A program made the position numbers and the translations under genes. Source: Leptolyngbya sp. Prado105 (GTDB lineage Bacteria > Cyanobacteriota > Cyanobacteriia > Leptolyngbyales > Leptolyngbyaceae). Taken from it: a DNA stretch of 64,000 bases. The notes beneath the pieces were generated by a model. The model did no database searches and was not told where the DNA came from. It was given only the letters and a program-made list of their open reading frames with translations. Positions 27,416 through 36,222 of this stretch are shown here, one piece after another. How positions within the stretch are numbered: position 1 is the stretch's first letter; every line of letters starts with the position of its first letter. The stretch lies in contig JALOOO010000002.1 of the NCBI GenBank assembly GCA_025454375.1, positions 1 through 64,000 on the forward strand. The letters run 5' to 3'.

Positions 27416-28195
27416 CTACCGAGTGAGCTTCTCAAGCTGACAACAGGGAGTGACGGTTGTCGCTGTCTTGCTTTCTAGTTTTTGTTGTTTGAGCAATTCA
27501 TTCCAGGCTTCTAAGGTAGATTTATCTTGAGTTGCGCGAATTTCTGTGCCTAAAGTTGTTAAAGCATCATACCAAATGCCGTATTTGGCATAGAGTTTTG
27601 CTCGATCGAGTGAAGTTTTAGCCCCTGCTAATCCTTGCTGTAATGCGGCAGTCGGGGCGACTCTCTGAATTCGACCTTTTCGGACTAGAGGTAAGTCAAG
27701 CGTGATTTCATCCTGACTCGTCGGATTATCGTTAGCGCTGCCACAATAGAGGGCTAAATCCCATTGATAGGTCGAAACCGCTAACGGGGCAACGCTGTTT
27801 GGAATTGCAAAACTCACTACGCCGGGATTGGTTTTTGGCAGTCGAGCGGTCGTGCGATAGATGACTTTATTGTTTGAATTGCGTAACTTCCATTCAACTA
27901 ACGTTCCAGCTTCGACTCCGGTTGGAATATTCACCCAGATTGTCGGTCGATCGCTCACTGTTAAGCCCCATTGATCATTTGATCGTGGAGAGGGAACTAA
28001 TACTTTTAAGCCTGGAAATTCTTGATCACAACCGCGAGCGCCTGCACCTGTTCCGCGATCGGAGGGTGTGCCTGTGTCGGGAGGCGGAGGCGGAGAAAAG
28101 CGAATTCGCGGCTGGGCATTTGCAAAATGAGAAGAGAGTGAGACAACTGTGAGCAATGAGAGACTGACTGCAATGTGAGAGAGTTTGAAATTCAT
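27416..28195 (-). CDS. DUF928 secreted protein
   Basis: 259 residues with a signal peptide (MNFKLSHIAVSLSLLTVVSL...ANAQ). The mature part has a Pro-rich segment (FSPPPPPDTGTPSDRGTGAG), a beta-sandwich-like domain (LTVSDRPTIWVNIP, VEWKLRN, TYQWDLALYCG with Cys) and a helical end (AALQQGLAGAKTSLDRAKLYAKYGIWYDALTTL). This matches DUF928, a cyanobacterial family often next to CHASE2/CHAT genes. Its start overlaps the CHAT-CHASE2 stop by 4 bp (ATGA type), which strongly suggests coupling. Probable periplasmic partner of the CHASE2 sensor part (inference). Confidence 0.82.
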   Translation of the reverse strand: MNFKLSHIAVSLSLLTVVSLSSHFANAQPRIRFSPPPPPDTGTPSDRGTGAGARGCDQEFPGLKVLVPSPRSNDQWGLTVSDRPTIWVNIPTGVEAGTLVEWKLRNSNNKVIYRTTARLPKTNPGVVSFAIPNSVAPLAVSTYQWDLALYCGSANDNPTSQDEITLDLPLVRKGRIQRVAPTAALQQGLAGAKTSLDRAKLYAKYGIWYDALTTLGTEIRATQDKSTLEAWNELLKQQKLESKTATTVTPCCQLEKLTR

Positions 28196-30522
28196 GATGG
28201 CTCCTTAAGAAGACGATAAGCAACTAATCCGCTATTGAGTAAAAATCCTAAAAATGCTGGGACTAAAGGAATCCAACCCCCTTGAGTCAAAGTCAGCCAG
28301 CACCCTCCAATCAGTAAGACAACACAGCTTGAACCGATGATTCCAATCCATTTCAATTGACGAAATCGCCAAATCAGTAAGCCTCCAAGTAATGTCCAAC
28401 TCCCAATCCAAAGAATCTCGATCGCGCTTGACCAAACCCACAACAATGGACGTTTATCTAAGACCGCACTGATGATCTGACTGACCATATGTGCCTGGAC
28501 GGTTACGCCCGGAAGTTGTTGCGGAAAGCCTTTGCCATAAGGAGTTGAGAAATAATCTTTGGTACTAGGAGCCGTCACACCGATTAGAACAATCCGATCT
28601 TTGATCGCACTGAGATTCATTTCTCCATTGAGCAATTGGCGGACGGTGACTTGTTGTGCAATTTCAGTCGGGGATTTTGTCGATCGATAGTTGAGTAAAA
28701 TCTGACTCCCGCGCGAATCAAATCGTTGATAGCCACTCGTTCGCTCTGTTAAGGCTGGGAAAATAGTCCCTCCAAGCTTCAAATGTTTGTCAGGGGTGAA
28801 CTCGGGCAAGATTGCAGCAGGTTGAGTGCCGAGATAGCGAAAAGCAAGCTGGAGATTGAGTGAATAAGGAGCAGCACAGGCTCCAACCTCATTCGCACTT
28901 GCAAAAAGCAAATGCCGCCGCAACACTCCGTCGCGATCTTGGACAACATCGCTAAATCCGATCGCGTCAGGACTGACTCCAGCAGGAGGTGCAATTCCCT
29001 TCGGATCATTCGCATCTGGATCAGGACGTTTGCAAATCGCGACGAGTTGAGCATTTTGCGCCATCTGTTCCATGCGCTTTTTTAAGCTCGGGCGCTGTGT
29101 GGGAAAGTCGCGGTAGAGGTCAAGTCCAACGACGCGAGCTTGATTGCGTTCGAGCGTTTCTAAGACTCGATCGAGGGTTTCATCTGACAAAGAGCCACCA
29201 TTTTGCGGCTGTCGCTGGATGTCTTCTTCTTCGACTTTGACAATCAGGAGTCGCGGATCACGCGGTTCGATCGGGCGATGCTGCATTAAGAGATCAAAGG
29301 CTTGCAGTTCTAGCGGTTGCATCGCTCCAAACCCGCGAATGCCCGTGATTAGGCTTGTGATTGCGAGCGTGCTAAGCGCGATCGTTTGCAACTGCGATCG
29401 CGACATGGGAGGCAAAAGCGGACGTTTCTGACCGCACCAATCTTGCCAGGTGGGAGGGATTTCTGCTGGATTTTGGCAAATGACTGGGAGCCAAGTCGCG
29501 CAAGGAAAATTTGATTCTAATGCTTGCAGTTTCTCTCTGGCTTCTCGCACTGAACCATACAGTGATTGTCCATTCGAGAACGCATGTAGAAATGATTTGA
29601 GAAATTCTTGAGCAATCTGATCGCTCACAGGCTCACGCATCACAATCACCTGCGGGATCTGCAAATCTGCTAAATCTTGAGCGAGTCCTAACCCATCACA
29701 AGAGTTAAAAATTGCAAGCTTCAGACCTTTAGAAATCGCATGGCGCAAACTATACTTTAATTGCTCGATCGTTAAGGTTTCGCTCTGATTGATTTGAATG
29801 TAGCCTTTGACATCTGTAGAACTATGTCCTGCAAAAAATAGCACATCCCAATCGGATTGCCAGAGCTTATCTTGTAATGCTTGTGGGGTTGGCTCGACGA
29901 GGAAATGTACTTCTGCATTGGGTAACTTTTGCAGTAATTGACGATCGCGCTCGATATCAATGCCTTGAGAATTGCCAAGAATGCTGAGAATTCGGACTTT
30001 CTTACGGCGATTTGAACTCGGCAATTGCAGCGATCGGGCAAATTCTGGCAAGCTCAAAGCAATTTCCGCATGAGGATAGTCAGAGAGAAAATCCCATAAG
30101 CTCCAGGGCAATTGCAGAATTTGTCGATCGTTGGCAACTACGATGAGACGAATCGAATCTTTGGGCGAAAGGCGGGTGCGAAGTTGTCGATCGATTGCCC
30201 GAAAGGAGCTTGCACTGAGCCAGAGGTTGAACTGACTCTGTACCTCTCGTGAAAGTTGATGAAATTCTGCAATGGAAATATGGGTTGGCTCGTCATCGTC
30301 GAGTTCAAATTCCGCAGCACGGCGCAAACCCAGATGAGCATAGAGCGCAGTATAGATTGAACGCCAACGAGTTAAGCGATCGCATAGGGTCGGAATCGCA
30401 GGTAAGCCGCCTGTAAACTGCATGGGAGTCGATCGCCCAACTTCCCACAGTTGAGCAATCACTGTCGGAAATCCATCTTTCCAATTCCCTTGCCCTAGAT
30501 TGAGAACAATTAGATGATCCAT
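28192..30522 (-). CDS. CHAT-CHASE2 membrane protein (caspase-like protease plus extracytoplasmic sensor)
   Basis: 776 residues. The N-terminal half is a CHAT (caspase HetF-associated with TPR) domain with catalytic His233 in LFFAGHSS and Cys275 in IFNSCDGLGLA. A transmembrane helix follows at about 375-395, then a CHASE2 sensory domain outside the membrane (AFDLLMQHRP, RLLIVKVEEEDI, VVGLDLYRDFP, VVQDRDGVLRRHLLF, RIVLIGVTAPSTKDYF). It ends with about three transmembrane helices. A signal read outside could thus control a protease facing the cytoplasm. It lies between DUF1822 (13 bp gap) and DUF928 (4 bp overlap), a conserved cyanobacterial set. The ligand and cleavage target are unknown. Confidence 0.9.
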   Translation of the reverse strand: MDHLIVLNLGQGNWKDGFPTVIAQLWEVGRSTPMQFTGGLPAIPTLCDRLTRWRSIYTALYAHLGLRRAAEFELDDDEPTHISIAEFHQLSREVQSQFNLWLSASSFRAIDRQLRTRLSPKDSIRLIVVANDRQILQLPWSLWDFLSDYPHAEIALSLPEFARSLQLPSSNRRKKVRILSILGNSQGIDIERDRQLLQKLPNAEVHFLVEPTPQALQDKLWQSDWDVLFFAGHSSTDVKGYIQINQSETLTIEQLKYSLRHAISKGLKLAIFNSCDGLGLAQDLADLQIPQVIVMREPVSDQIAQEFLKSFLHAFSNGQSLYGSVREAREKLQALESNFPCATWLPVICQNPAEIPPTWQDWCGQKRPLLPPMSRSQLQTIALSTLAITSLITGIRGFGAMQPLELQAFDLLMQHRPIEPRDPRLLIVKVEEEDIQRQPQNGGSLSDETLDRVLETLERNQARVVGLDLYRDFPTQRPSLKKRMEQMAQNAQLVAICKRPDPDANDPKGIAPPAGVSPDAIGFSDVVQDRDGVLRRHLLFASANEVGACAAPYSLNLQLAFRYLGTQPAAILPEFTPDKHLKLGGTIFPALTERTSGYQRFDSRGSQILLNYRSTKSPTEIAQQVTVRQLLNGEMNLSAIKDRIVLIGVTAPSTKDYFSTPYGKGFPQQLPGVTVQAHMVSQIISAVLDKRPLLWVWSSAIEILWIGSWTLLGGLLIWRFRQLKWIGIIGSSCVVLLIGGCWLTLTQGGWIPLVPAFLGFLLNSGLVAYRLLKEPS

Positions 30523-30535
30523 TGCTTCGTCTCAC

Positions 30536-31660
30536 CTAAGCTAGAAAGTTTTCTGTGAGTTGATCGGCATCAAATGCAATCTGCACCCTAAATTCAGTCC
30601 CTGTCGAGCAGCGGAAGCGCCGAAGCTGAATCAAATTATCTTGCTCTCGTGCTTCAACCGCTTGCACGATGTCTCCTGCACTCGAAAGCATGGTGAGCAT
30701 TAATCCACTGGGCAAAATGCCATCCCGCTCTGCCGATCGCAGTTGCACTCGAACGGATAAGCGATCGTTGTCTTCTTGCTCTAACACAACCGATAGCCAG
30801 AGGGTCTGTTCTCCGAGTTCTAAGACTTTGACTCGCTGAATCGAATTTTGCTCAAGCGTTTGGCGGAAGCTATAGGCGAGAGAAGGCTCGTTCCCCAGTA
30901 AGCTTTCTAAGGTTTGCCAACCTTCTGCGATCGTATTCTGGAACCACTGACTGAGCGACTCGGTTCTAGAACCGAGTCGCAATTGCCCAAGTTGATTCAG
31001 CCATTGGGATTGCTCAAGTAATGCGCCCCAGAGTTGAAACGGGATTTCTAAGCGAGGTTGGAGAACTTCGGGATTGGCTAAGCGTTGCAGAAGATTGTCA
31101 GCCTGAGTTGCAGGAACAGGCGCAAGAGAAGCAATTTCGGCACGAGTTACAGCTTCAGGAGCCACTTCTCGCGTCACTGTAAAGACGGCAAAATCTTGAA
31201 TCATCTGTTCTGCTGCTAGGGTATAAGTCCGATCGTCGGAATCATACTGAGCGAAAGCTTTTAGCTGAGCATGAGTGGTGTATCCCCAAATTAAAATTGA
31301 AGCATCGTCGGGGTTCACCTGTGCTGCAAAATAGTAGTCTCCTGCCCAGCTTGGAATATCTACCCACTCCTGCGGTACTTTCAATTCGCTTGTGTCGATC
31401 GTTTTATCTGGAATCAAAATGACTCGATGCGCTCCCAGCGTAAACGGGGTTCCCGTGACCAATTGCCAGAGATTTTGTAAGGCTGTTTGCTCCAGAGTTT
31501 CGCTGTCTTGCAGCCAGGTGAGAACGGGCTGAAGGCAAACTTGATTAAGATAGGTATTCCAGCGAGCGGGAGCAAAGCGCGATCGATTTTGCCAAGCGCT
31601 AAGATTAGACTGCGGCGAAATCTCTAGACAGGGTTGGGTTGGAACATTGAGGTAAGACAT
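30536..31660 (-). CDS. DUF1822 protein
   Basis: 374 residues with no signal peptide, fitting DUF1822, a cyanobacterial family of unknown function found beside CHAT/CHASE2 proteins. Visible family features are the LSAWQNRSRFAPARWNTYLNQVCL start, VILIPDKTIDTSELKVPQEWVDIPSWAGDYYFAAQVNPD and the WGYTTHAQLK stretch. The C-terminal part (VKVLELGEQTLWLSVVLEQED, VRVQLRSAER, LPSGLMLTMLSSAGDIVQAVEAR) is beta-rich. It is the first gene of the tight five-gene run and probably a cytoplasmic partner or substrate of the CHAT protease (inference from conserved neighbourhood). Confidence 0.83.
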   Translation of the reverse strand: MSYLNVPTQPCLEISPQSNLSAWQNRSRFAPARWNTYLNQVCLQPVLTWLQDSETLEQTALQNLWQLVTGTPFTLGAHRVILIPDKTIDTSELKVPQEWVDIPSWAGDYYFAAQVNPDDASILIWGYTTHAQLKAFAQYDSDDRTYTLAAEQMIQDFAVFTVTREVAPEAVTRAEIASLAPVPATQADNLLQRLANPEVLQPRLEIPFQLWGALLEQSQWLNQLGQLRLGSRTESLSQWFQNTIAEGWQTLESLLGNEPSLAYSFRQTLEQNSIQRVKVLELGEQTLWLSVVLEQEDNDRLSVRVQLRSAERDGILPSGLMLTMLSSAGDIVQAVEAREQDNLIQLRRFRCSTGTEFRVQIAFDADQLTENFLA

Positions 31661-31827
31661 AAGAATAAAGGTTTGGAGTGCGCGATGAATCTATTCACGA
31701 TGGAAATTTTGAACTTATGCAGATCATTCAGTAAAATGGTAACTTTGCCAAATAAAAGAAATTGAGCCATTGCGACACTAAACTAGAAGCGAAACATTGC
31801 ACGAACAGCAACCTGATGGTTTTACTC

Positions 31828-32031
31828 CTGATTGACTGACAAAACTCGTGAAGCTCCCTCCGCTACGTTGCCATTCCACCCGCGCGTGAACGGCGGGCTA
31901 ACAGAAATAACCCCACTCAACTGGGCTAAAAACATTCCTGAGTATGCTTCAGCATAGTTTCCTCAATTAGCCCGCCGTTCACGTGCGGGCGGGATACGCA
32001 ATCACGAAGAGATTTGTTCAGTCAACAATGA
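31828..32031. mobile_element. MITE-like element, copy 2 (204 bp, inverted)
   Basis: Read on the minus strand this is the same element as copy 1, with closely similar interior (AGCCCAGTTgAGTGGGGTTATT, GTTAGCCCGCCGTTCACG). The left terminal repeat CTGATTGACTGACAAAAC is intact; the right one (TTTGTTCAGTCAACAATGA) has decayed. Flanking octamers TTTTACTC (31820) and TTCTACTC (32032) match in 7 of 8 places. It lies between the CHAT lipoprotein gene and DUF1822. The rest of the 31661-32046 gap holds nothing I recognise. Confidence 0.82.
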
Positions 32032-32046
32032 TTCTACTCACACAGA

Positions 32047-33396
32047 TCACCAAGGATTGCCAATTAGCGTAAACGCTGCCCAGTGATAAGGATGCGCCAA
32101 ATTCTGATCGGCTAAGGCTCTCACCTCTTCGGGGAAGCGTCGATCGCGAACTTGCGCCCGAATGCGATCGGAATTGCGAATCATCTCAAGCTGCGCCTCT
32201 CTCAACGCATCCGCTTTCATTGGAGCCGATTTTAATGCTCGATAAAACTCCTTCATCAGCATCAAAGTACTGGCATCACCCACCGACCAGAGCGACGCGA
32301 TCGCGGCTTTACTACCCGCCTTTACCGCCAATCCGGCAAATCCCATTTCTGCTTTCGTATCTCCTAATGCAGTCCGGCAAGCACTGAGAACTAACAATTG
32401 CACAGGCGGATTCTGCAAGCCCAACTCCTGAAGCTGACCCAATTTCAACTGCTGATCCCAGAATTGGATATAAGACTGATTCACATCGCCTGATGTGAAT
32501 TCTGCATGAGTTGCTAAATGCACAATGCCGTAAGGCGTTTTCTGCCGATGCGCGACCAGATTCTTCAGTGTGAATTCTTGATTGAGCAAAGATGTCCCTT
32601 GCCAGGGCGTTTGGGTAATCGACGAAATCTCTAACGGAACTCCTGGCAGCGGCGGCTTATTGCTAAACGTCGAAGCTCCCATCGCGAGAATCTCAGTATT
32701 AGCAGAAGTGCGCGATTGTCGATCGAGCAAATTAAAGGCAGGAATAATCGCCAGATTGTACTTTTCAATTAAAAACTTTTGTCCATCGTGCAAAGCTGCT
32801 AACGGTAAGCTTCGTAACCCACTCCCTAAGCAAAAAATAATTTGATTGATTCCTTCAGCTTGAAGTTGCGCCTCTAGGGGTGTGATGATCCAGCGATAAA
32901 GTTGCTGTCCGGGGACTAAGTAATCATCAGGATCAGAATCGTCTCGCACAACACCCATCCGAAAAGCTCGAATTCGTTGATTCAGCGCAGGTCGATTGGC
33001 AGCAGTAATGCGACGATGAATCGGCTGACCCTGAGCCGTGACCAACATCAAATCTAAATGCTTCGCACCCGGAATCGCATAGAATAAAGCCGATTTTCTC
33101 CCGGTGCGCTGATTGATCTGCGCTAAGGATTGAGCAATCTCCGCAGCAGGCAAGACTTGAGTTGTAAACTTCCCTTGAAAGTAGTCTTCGTATTGTTTTT
33201 TCCAGCGTAGTTCAATTTGGCGAACCGCTTCAGCGACATCTGAGCGATCGAGGGCTTGAGCCACAAGATCTGGAGCAGGCTTAACAAGAGGCGCTTGAGC
33301 GACTGCAAGATTGGGCGAGACATTGGAACGCGAACATCCAACTGTAATCAGAAACGCAATCAAGACAATCGGCAGGAACCATTGCGGGTATTTCAT
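32047..33396 (-). CDS. Exported CHAT-domain lipoprotein
   Basis: 449 residues. The N-terminus (MKYPQWFLPIVLIAFLITVGC) is a lipoprotein-type signal with Cys21, although Thr at -3 is not ideal. A helical linker follows, then a CHAT protease domain from about residue 165 (LYRWIITPLEAQLQ, LRSLPLAALHDGQKFLIEKYNLAIIPA) with catalytic His297 in VHLATHAEF and Cys340 in LSACRTALGD. Both dyad residues are present, so activity is likely. It would act outside the cytoplasm, unlike the CHAT part of the neighbouring CHASE2 protein. A MITE separates it from the DUF1822 operon on the same strand. Confidence 0.85.
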   Translation of the reverse strand: MKYPQWFLPIVLIAFLITVGCSRSNVSPNLAVAQAPLVKPAPDLVAQALDRSDVAEAVRQIELRWKKQYEDYFQGKFTTQVLPAAEIAQSLAQINQRTGRKSALFYAIPGAKHLDLMLVTAQGQPIHRRITAANRPALNQRIRAFRMGVVRDDSDPDDYLVPGQQLYRWIITPLEAQLQAEGINQIIFCLGSGLRSLPLAALHDGQKFLIEKYNLAIIPAFNLLDRQSRTSANTEILAMGASTFSNKPPLPGVPLEISSITQTPWQGTSLLNQEFTLKNLVAHRQKTPYGIVHLATHAEFTSGDVNQSYIQFWDQQLKLGQLQELGLQNPPVQLLVLSACRTALGDTKAEMGFAGLAVKAGSKAAIASLWSVGDASTLMLMKEFYRALKSAPMKADALREAQLEMIRNSDRIRAQVRDRRFPEEVRALADQNLAHPYHWAAFTLIGNPW

Positions 33397-33586
33397 GACT
33401 GTCTAACCAAGACATTTGAATAGAGCAAATTGACAACAGATTTGAAATGGGAGCGTTTCAGTCTTTCTAGCATCAAACCTTGCGAGATTGAAAAAGATTA
33501 AGAAATTGATCATGGAGGGCAATGGAATGAGGGCATCTGATTCGCTTACACGCTTGAGCATGAAAAATTATGCAGAGTCGCTCATA
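33397..33586. other. Intergenic stretch upstream of the CHAT lipoprotein gene
   Basis: Part of the roughly 400-base gap between the CHAT lipoprotein gene and the divergent GCS2-like gene. It should hold the CHAT promoter on the minus strand. I see no clear operator, repeat or RNA. Confidence 0.35.
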
Positions 33587-33805
33587 CTAATAATCTTTCT
33601 CAATTAACTTGATCTTCTGTGCCAGGTCTTGTAAATTAAATTCGCGACCTATAAAACCGATTTCGACAGCAAGAGTATCCATTAAAACATTAGAAGTTGG
33701 TAGGTCCAAAGCCTTTGCTTTAGACCCGATTGCTATGTGTAAAAATGCGACATTTAGAATATTTCGCCAAGCTTTAAACGTGAAGGTCAGGGAGTCTACT
33801 ATGTT
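33587..33805 (-). pseudogene. Possible gene remnant on the minus strand
   Basis: An open frame of 72 codons ending in TAG at 33587 reads like a real protein (FKAWRNILNVAFLHIAIG, LPTSNVLMDTLAVEIGFIGR, FNLQDLAQKIKLIEKDY). It has no plausible start codon except an internal ATG that leaves 31 residues. An in-frame TAA stands at 33806. It occupies the leader region that the track assigns to an unlikely extension of the plus-strand gene. No family is recognised. It could be the 3' relic of a lost gene or chance; confidence is low. Confidence 0.28.
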
Positions 33806-34895
33806 TTATTTTGGAATTGAGCATGAAGTTGCTTTTTTGAATCGAGACGGAAGATTTGCCGATTTTTCCTGTACTCATTTTGAGGATTTTAATCAAATTA
33901 TCGAAGCCTTACCCGTTTACCCAGATGATTATGCTCACTTGCGAATTGGAGATGCCGGAATTAAACAAAAGCGATGGTATATCGAAGGATTTGAAAGGCT
34001 GAGCGATTCGGATAAAGTGATCGATTGTATTCCGAAAGGTATTGAGATTAGAACGACGATTCATTCTGATATTAGAAGTACGATTGCCCAACTGAGAGAA
34101 AGTTTTAATCAACTGATTAAAACCGCCGAGCAATTTGGATTTTTTCCAGTTCTCACAAGCTTCAATCCAACTCAGACTCTATTCAATCCAGTCTTAAATC
34201 AATACGAAGCCGAGCGCCAGCAGACCTCTCCTGAAGAGCGAACAGAGAATATCGCAATGCTGACCTATGGGCCTGATTTGAATTTATCAAATCCCTCTTT
34301 TTCAACTGATGACTTAATTGATATCGGTCGAAAACTCACTTTTTACAGTCCTTTTATTGTGCCATTTAGTTTTAGTTCTCCGTTTTATAACCTTGAGCTT
34401 TGGTCGGGATTTTCTGTCCGAACTTTTGAGCGAACGGGTGCAAGACCTGCCGCTCTAATTTTTCTAGAAAATCCAGAAGAAATGATCAGAAGTAATCCCT
34501 CTTTAACGAAAGTCGCTCGACTCCCTGCGGAGATTGGCAGAATCGAATTCAAAGCCTTTGATAGCTGCGCCGATTTCGATCTTTATGCTGCACTTTTTAC
34601 AGTATTAAAAGGGCTAATTCTAGATAAAACTCTACAGGGTCGATCGACAATTCCCGATGCCAAACTTCACCAGATTTCTGCGATCGCTGGATTTAACGAC
34701 CCTGATATTTTCTCAACTGCTCAACAGATTTTAGCAGCTGTTGACACAGCACTAGAGGGAGATTGCGATCTCGAACTTCTTACGCCACTTAAAACCGCAT
34801 TAAAAAGCAGAACAACGCCTGCCCATCAGATGATTGAACGATTCAAATCGATCGGAAATCTCGAAGAATCACTGAGACAAATGTATCCTAAATGA
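33801..34895 (+). CDS. Glutamate-cysteine ligase-like protein (GCS2-type fold)
   Basis: About 364 residues. The start YFGIEHEVAF with its Glu pair is the usual opening of the ATP-dependent carboxylate-amine ligases (GCS2/glutamine-synthetase superfamily). Later elements fit too: EIRTTIHSDIRSTI, GPDLNLSNPSF, PFIVPFSFSSPF, LWSGFSVRTFERTGARPA and RIEFKAFDSCADFDLY. Similar cyanobacterial proteins are annotated as glutamate-cysteine ligase, but the canonical cyanobacterial GshA looks different, so the amine substrate is uncertain. The track's 64-residue extension from 33609 is rejected because ATG 33801 has a good CAGGGAGT ribosome site and starts on the conserved motif. Confidence 0.7.
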   Translation: MFYFGIEHEVAFLNRDGRFADFSCTHFEDFNQIIEALPVYPDDYAHLRIGDAGIKQKRWYIEGFERLSDSDKVIDCIPKGIEIRTTIHSDIRSTIAQLRESFNQLIKTAEQFGFFPVLTSFNPTQTLFNPVLNQYEAERQQTSPEERTENIAMLTYGPDLNLSNPSFSTDDLIDIGRKLTFYSPFIVPFSFSSPFYNLELWSGFSVRTFERTGARPAALIFLENPEEMIRSNPSLTKVARLPAEIGRIEFKAFDSCADFDLYAALFTVLKGLILDKTLQGRSTIPDAKLHQISAIAGFNDPDIFSTAQQILAAVDTALEGDCDLELLTPLKTALKSRTTPAHQMIERFKSIGNLEESLRQMYPK

Positions 34896-34999
34896 TAATT
34901 AGTTGCATTAGTGGTCAGACCGGGGTATGTTGTGGATAAGGCGCATTCAGGATTAGGGATACGCTCAAACGGTTTTCAGCACACCTCACAGGAGCAAGT

Positions 35000-35980
35000 A
35001 TGAGTCATGCTTTCTGCGCGATGATGTCTCGCGAATCGGGAGAAGATCTGATTGGAACGGCTCCAACTTTTTCAACCTATGTCTTGATCGAATGCCCTCA
35101 TCCTTGGGCAGAGCGCGAGTTTGAATCGAAAGCCGTTCCGTCAAATTTAAAAGCATTCGTTGAGCATGTCCGACAAGCGAAACTCTCGATTCGATTTCTC
35201 CTATTTAAGGGTGAACCGTCTGAGCAGACGCGCGTGATGATTTTTCGTAAGTCGGAAGGGTTGATGGCAGGCTATCGCAAGCGGCAGTTTCAACTCGACT
35301 CGATCAAGCAAGTTGCGCCGCTCCTAGAATCTTATTGGAGCGAGACGGGACTCGAAATTGACACTCACGATAGTCCTGACTCGGATATTTTCGTCTGTAC
35401 TCATGGCAGTCATGATAAGTGCTGTGCCAAGTTTGGCTATCCATTTTATCGAGAGGCTAGCAAACTTGCGACCTCTTCCAATGTTTGGCAGGTGAGCCAC
35501 ATTGGAGGACATCGATTTGCGCCGACGATCGTTACTTTTCCAGATGGGCGCTACTACGGCAGGCTAGATGCAGAGAGCTTTAGCGCGATCATCAATTGCT
35601 CCGGAGAGATTTGCCATTTGGAAAGAGTCTACCGAGGGTGGGGAGTATTGCCAAAACCTGTCCAAGTGATAGAACGCGCCATTGCACTAGAGCGAGGATG
35701 GGAATGGGTTGGCTACCAGATTGACTATCAGATTTTGCTCGCTGACTCGGAATCGATGCAGATCGAATTGCGCGGCGAGAAGGAAGGAGAACGATCGCTG
35801 ATTTATACTGCGACGATTGGGGTCAGTGAGATCAAGGATGTGATTGGCTCTTGTGGGAATGAAGCAGCCATGAAGGTCGTAAAATTCTCGATCGAGCAGA
35901 TTCAGCAAGTGACCCAGTCCCAAAGTTGGACAATTCCGCGTCGAACTATTTCTCAGAGCAATCTTGCTATTTCGTCCTAA
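35000..35980 (+). CDS. Sucrase/ferredoxin-like (Suc-Fer) thioredoxin-fold protein
   Basis: 326 residues of the Suc_Fer-like family. The C-terminal thioredoxin-like [2Fe-2S] part shows CTHGSHDKCCAKFGYPF at about 132-148 and VSHIGGHRFAPTIVTFPDGRYYGRLD at about 168-193, with Cys and His that probably hold the cluster. The biological role in cyanobacteria is unknown; an electron carrier is plausible. The start ATG 35000 has AGGAG. Next downstream on the same strand, after a strong terminator, is the iron-stress isiB-isiA pair, so a link to iron limitation is suggestive, not proven. Confidence 0.8.
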   Translation: MSHAFCAMMSRESGEDLIGTAPTFSTYVLIECPHPWAEREFESKAVPSNLKAFVEHVRQAKLSIRFLLFKGEPSEQTRVMIFRKSEGLMAGYRKRQFQLDSIKQVAPLLESYWSETGLEIDTHDSPDSDIFVCTHGSHDKCCAKFGYPFYREASKLATSSNVWQVSHIGGHRFAPTIVTFPDGRYYGRLDAESFSAIINCSGEICHLERVYRGWGVLPKPVQVIERAIALERGWEWVGYQIDYQILLADSESMQIELRGEKEGERSLIYTATIGVSEIKDVIGSCGNEAAMKVVKFSIEQIQQVTQSQSWTIPRRTISQSNLAISS

Positions 35981-36032
35981 GCTAAACTAAACTATTTCTC
36001 AACAAACTGCTATCTAGATCGGATAATCCAGT

Positions 36033-36077
36033 CCAGTTCTTGCTCGACCAAACCCCTGCAAGAACTGGATTTTTTCT
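36033..36077 (+). terminator. Rho-independent terminator after the Suc-Fer gene
   Basis: CCAGTTCTTGC, a 14-base loop, GCAAGAACTGG and then ATTTTTTCTTTT. A perfect 11-bp stem with T-run; it insulates isiB from upstream transcription. Confidence 0.9.
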
Positions 36078-36128
36078 TTTGTATTCAACTCTACAAGCAG
36101 TTCGCAACATTATTTAACGATCAATAAG

Positions 36129-36143
36129 TGAGAATCTATATCA
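36129..36143 (+). promoter_or_regulatory. Candidate Fur box upstream of isiB
   Basis: TGAGAATCTATATCA agrees with the 7-1-7 Fur palindrome TGATAATNATTATCA in 11 of 14 specified positions and lies about 80 bases before the isiB start. It sits where iron-dependent repression would be expected for isiB-isiA. Candidate only. Confidence 0.45.
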
Positions 36144-36222
36144 ATAACCTGCTAAACTTTGTTCTAGCTTATTGAGACTATTAATCAATAAGTGTGATGA
36201 TAACCCACAGAATGAAGGATCA

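Noticed and set aside
33609-33800. 64-residue N-terminal extension of the GCS2-like ORF
   Set aside because: ATG 33801 has a clear ribosome site and starts exactly on the conserved FGIEHE motif; the extension has poor protein character.
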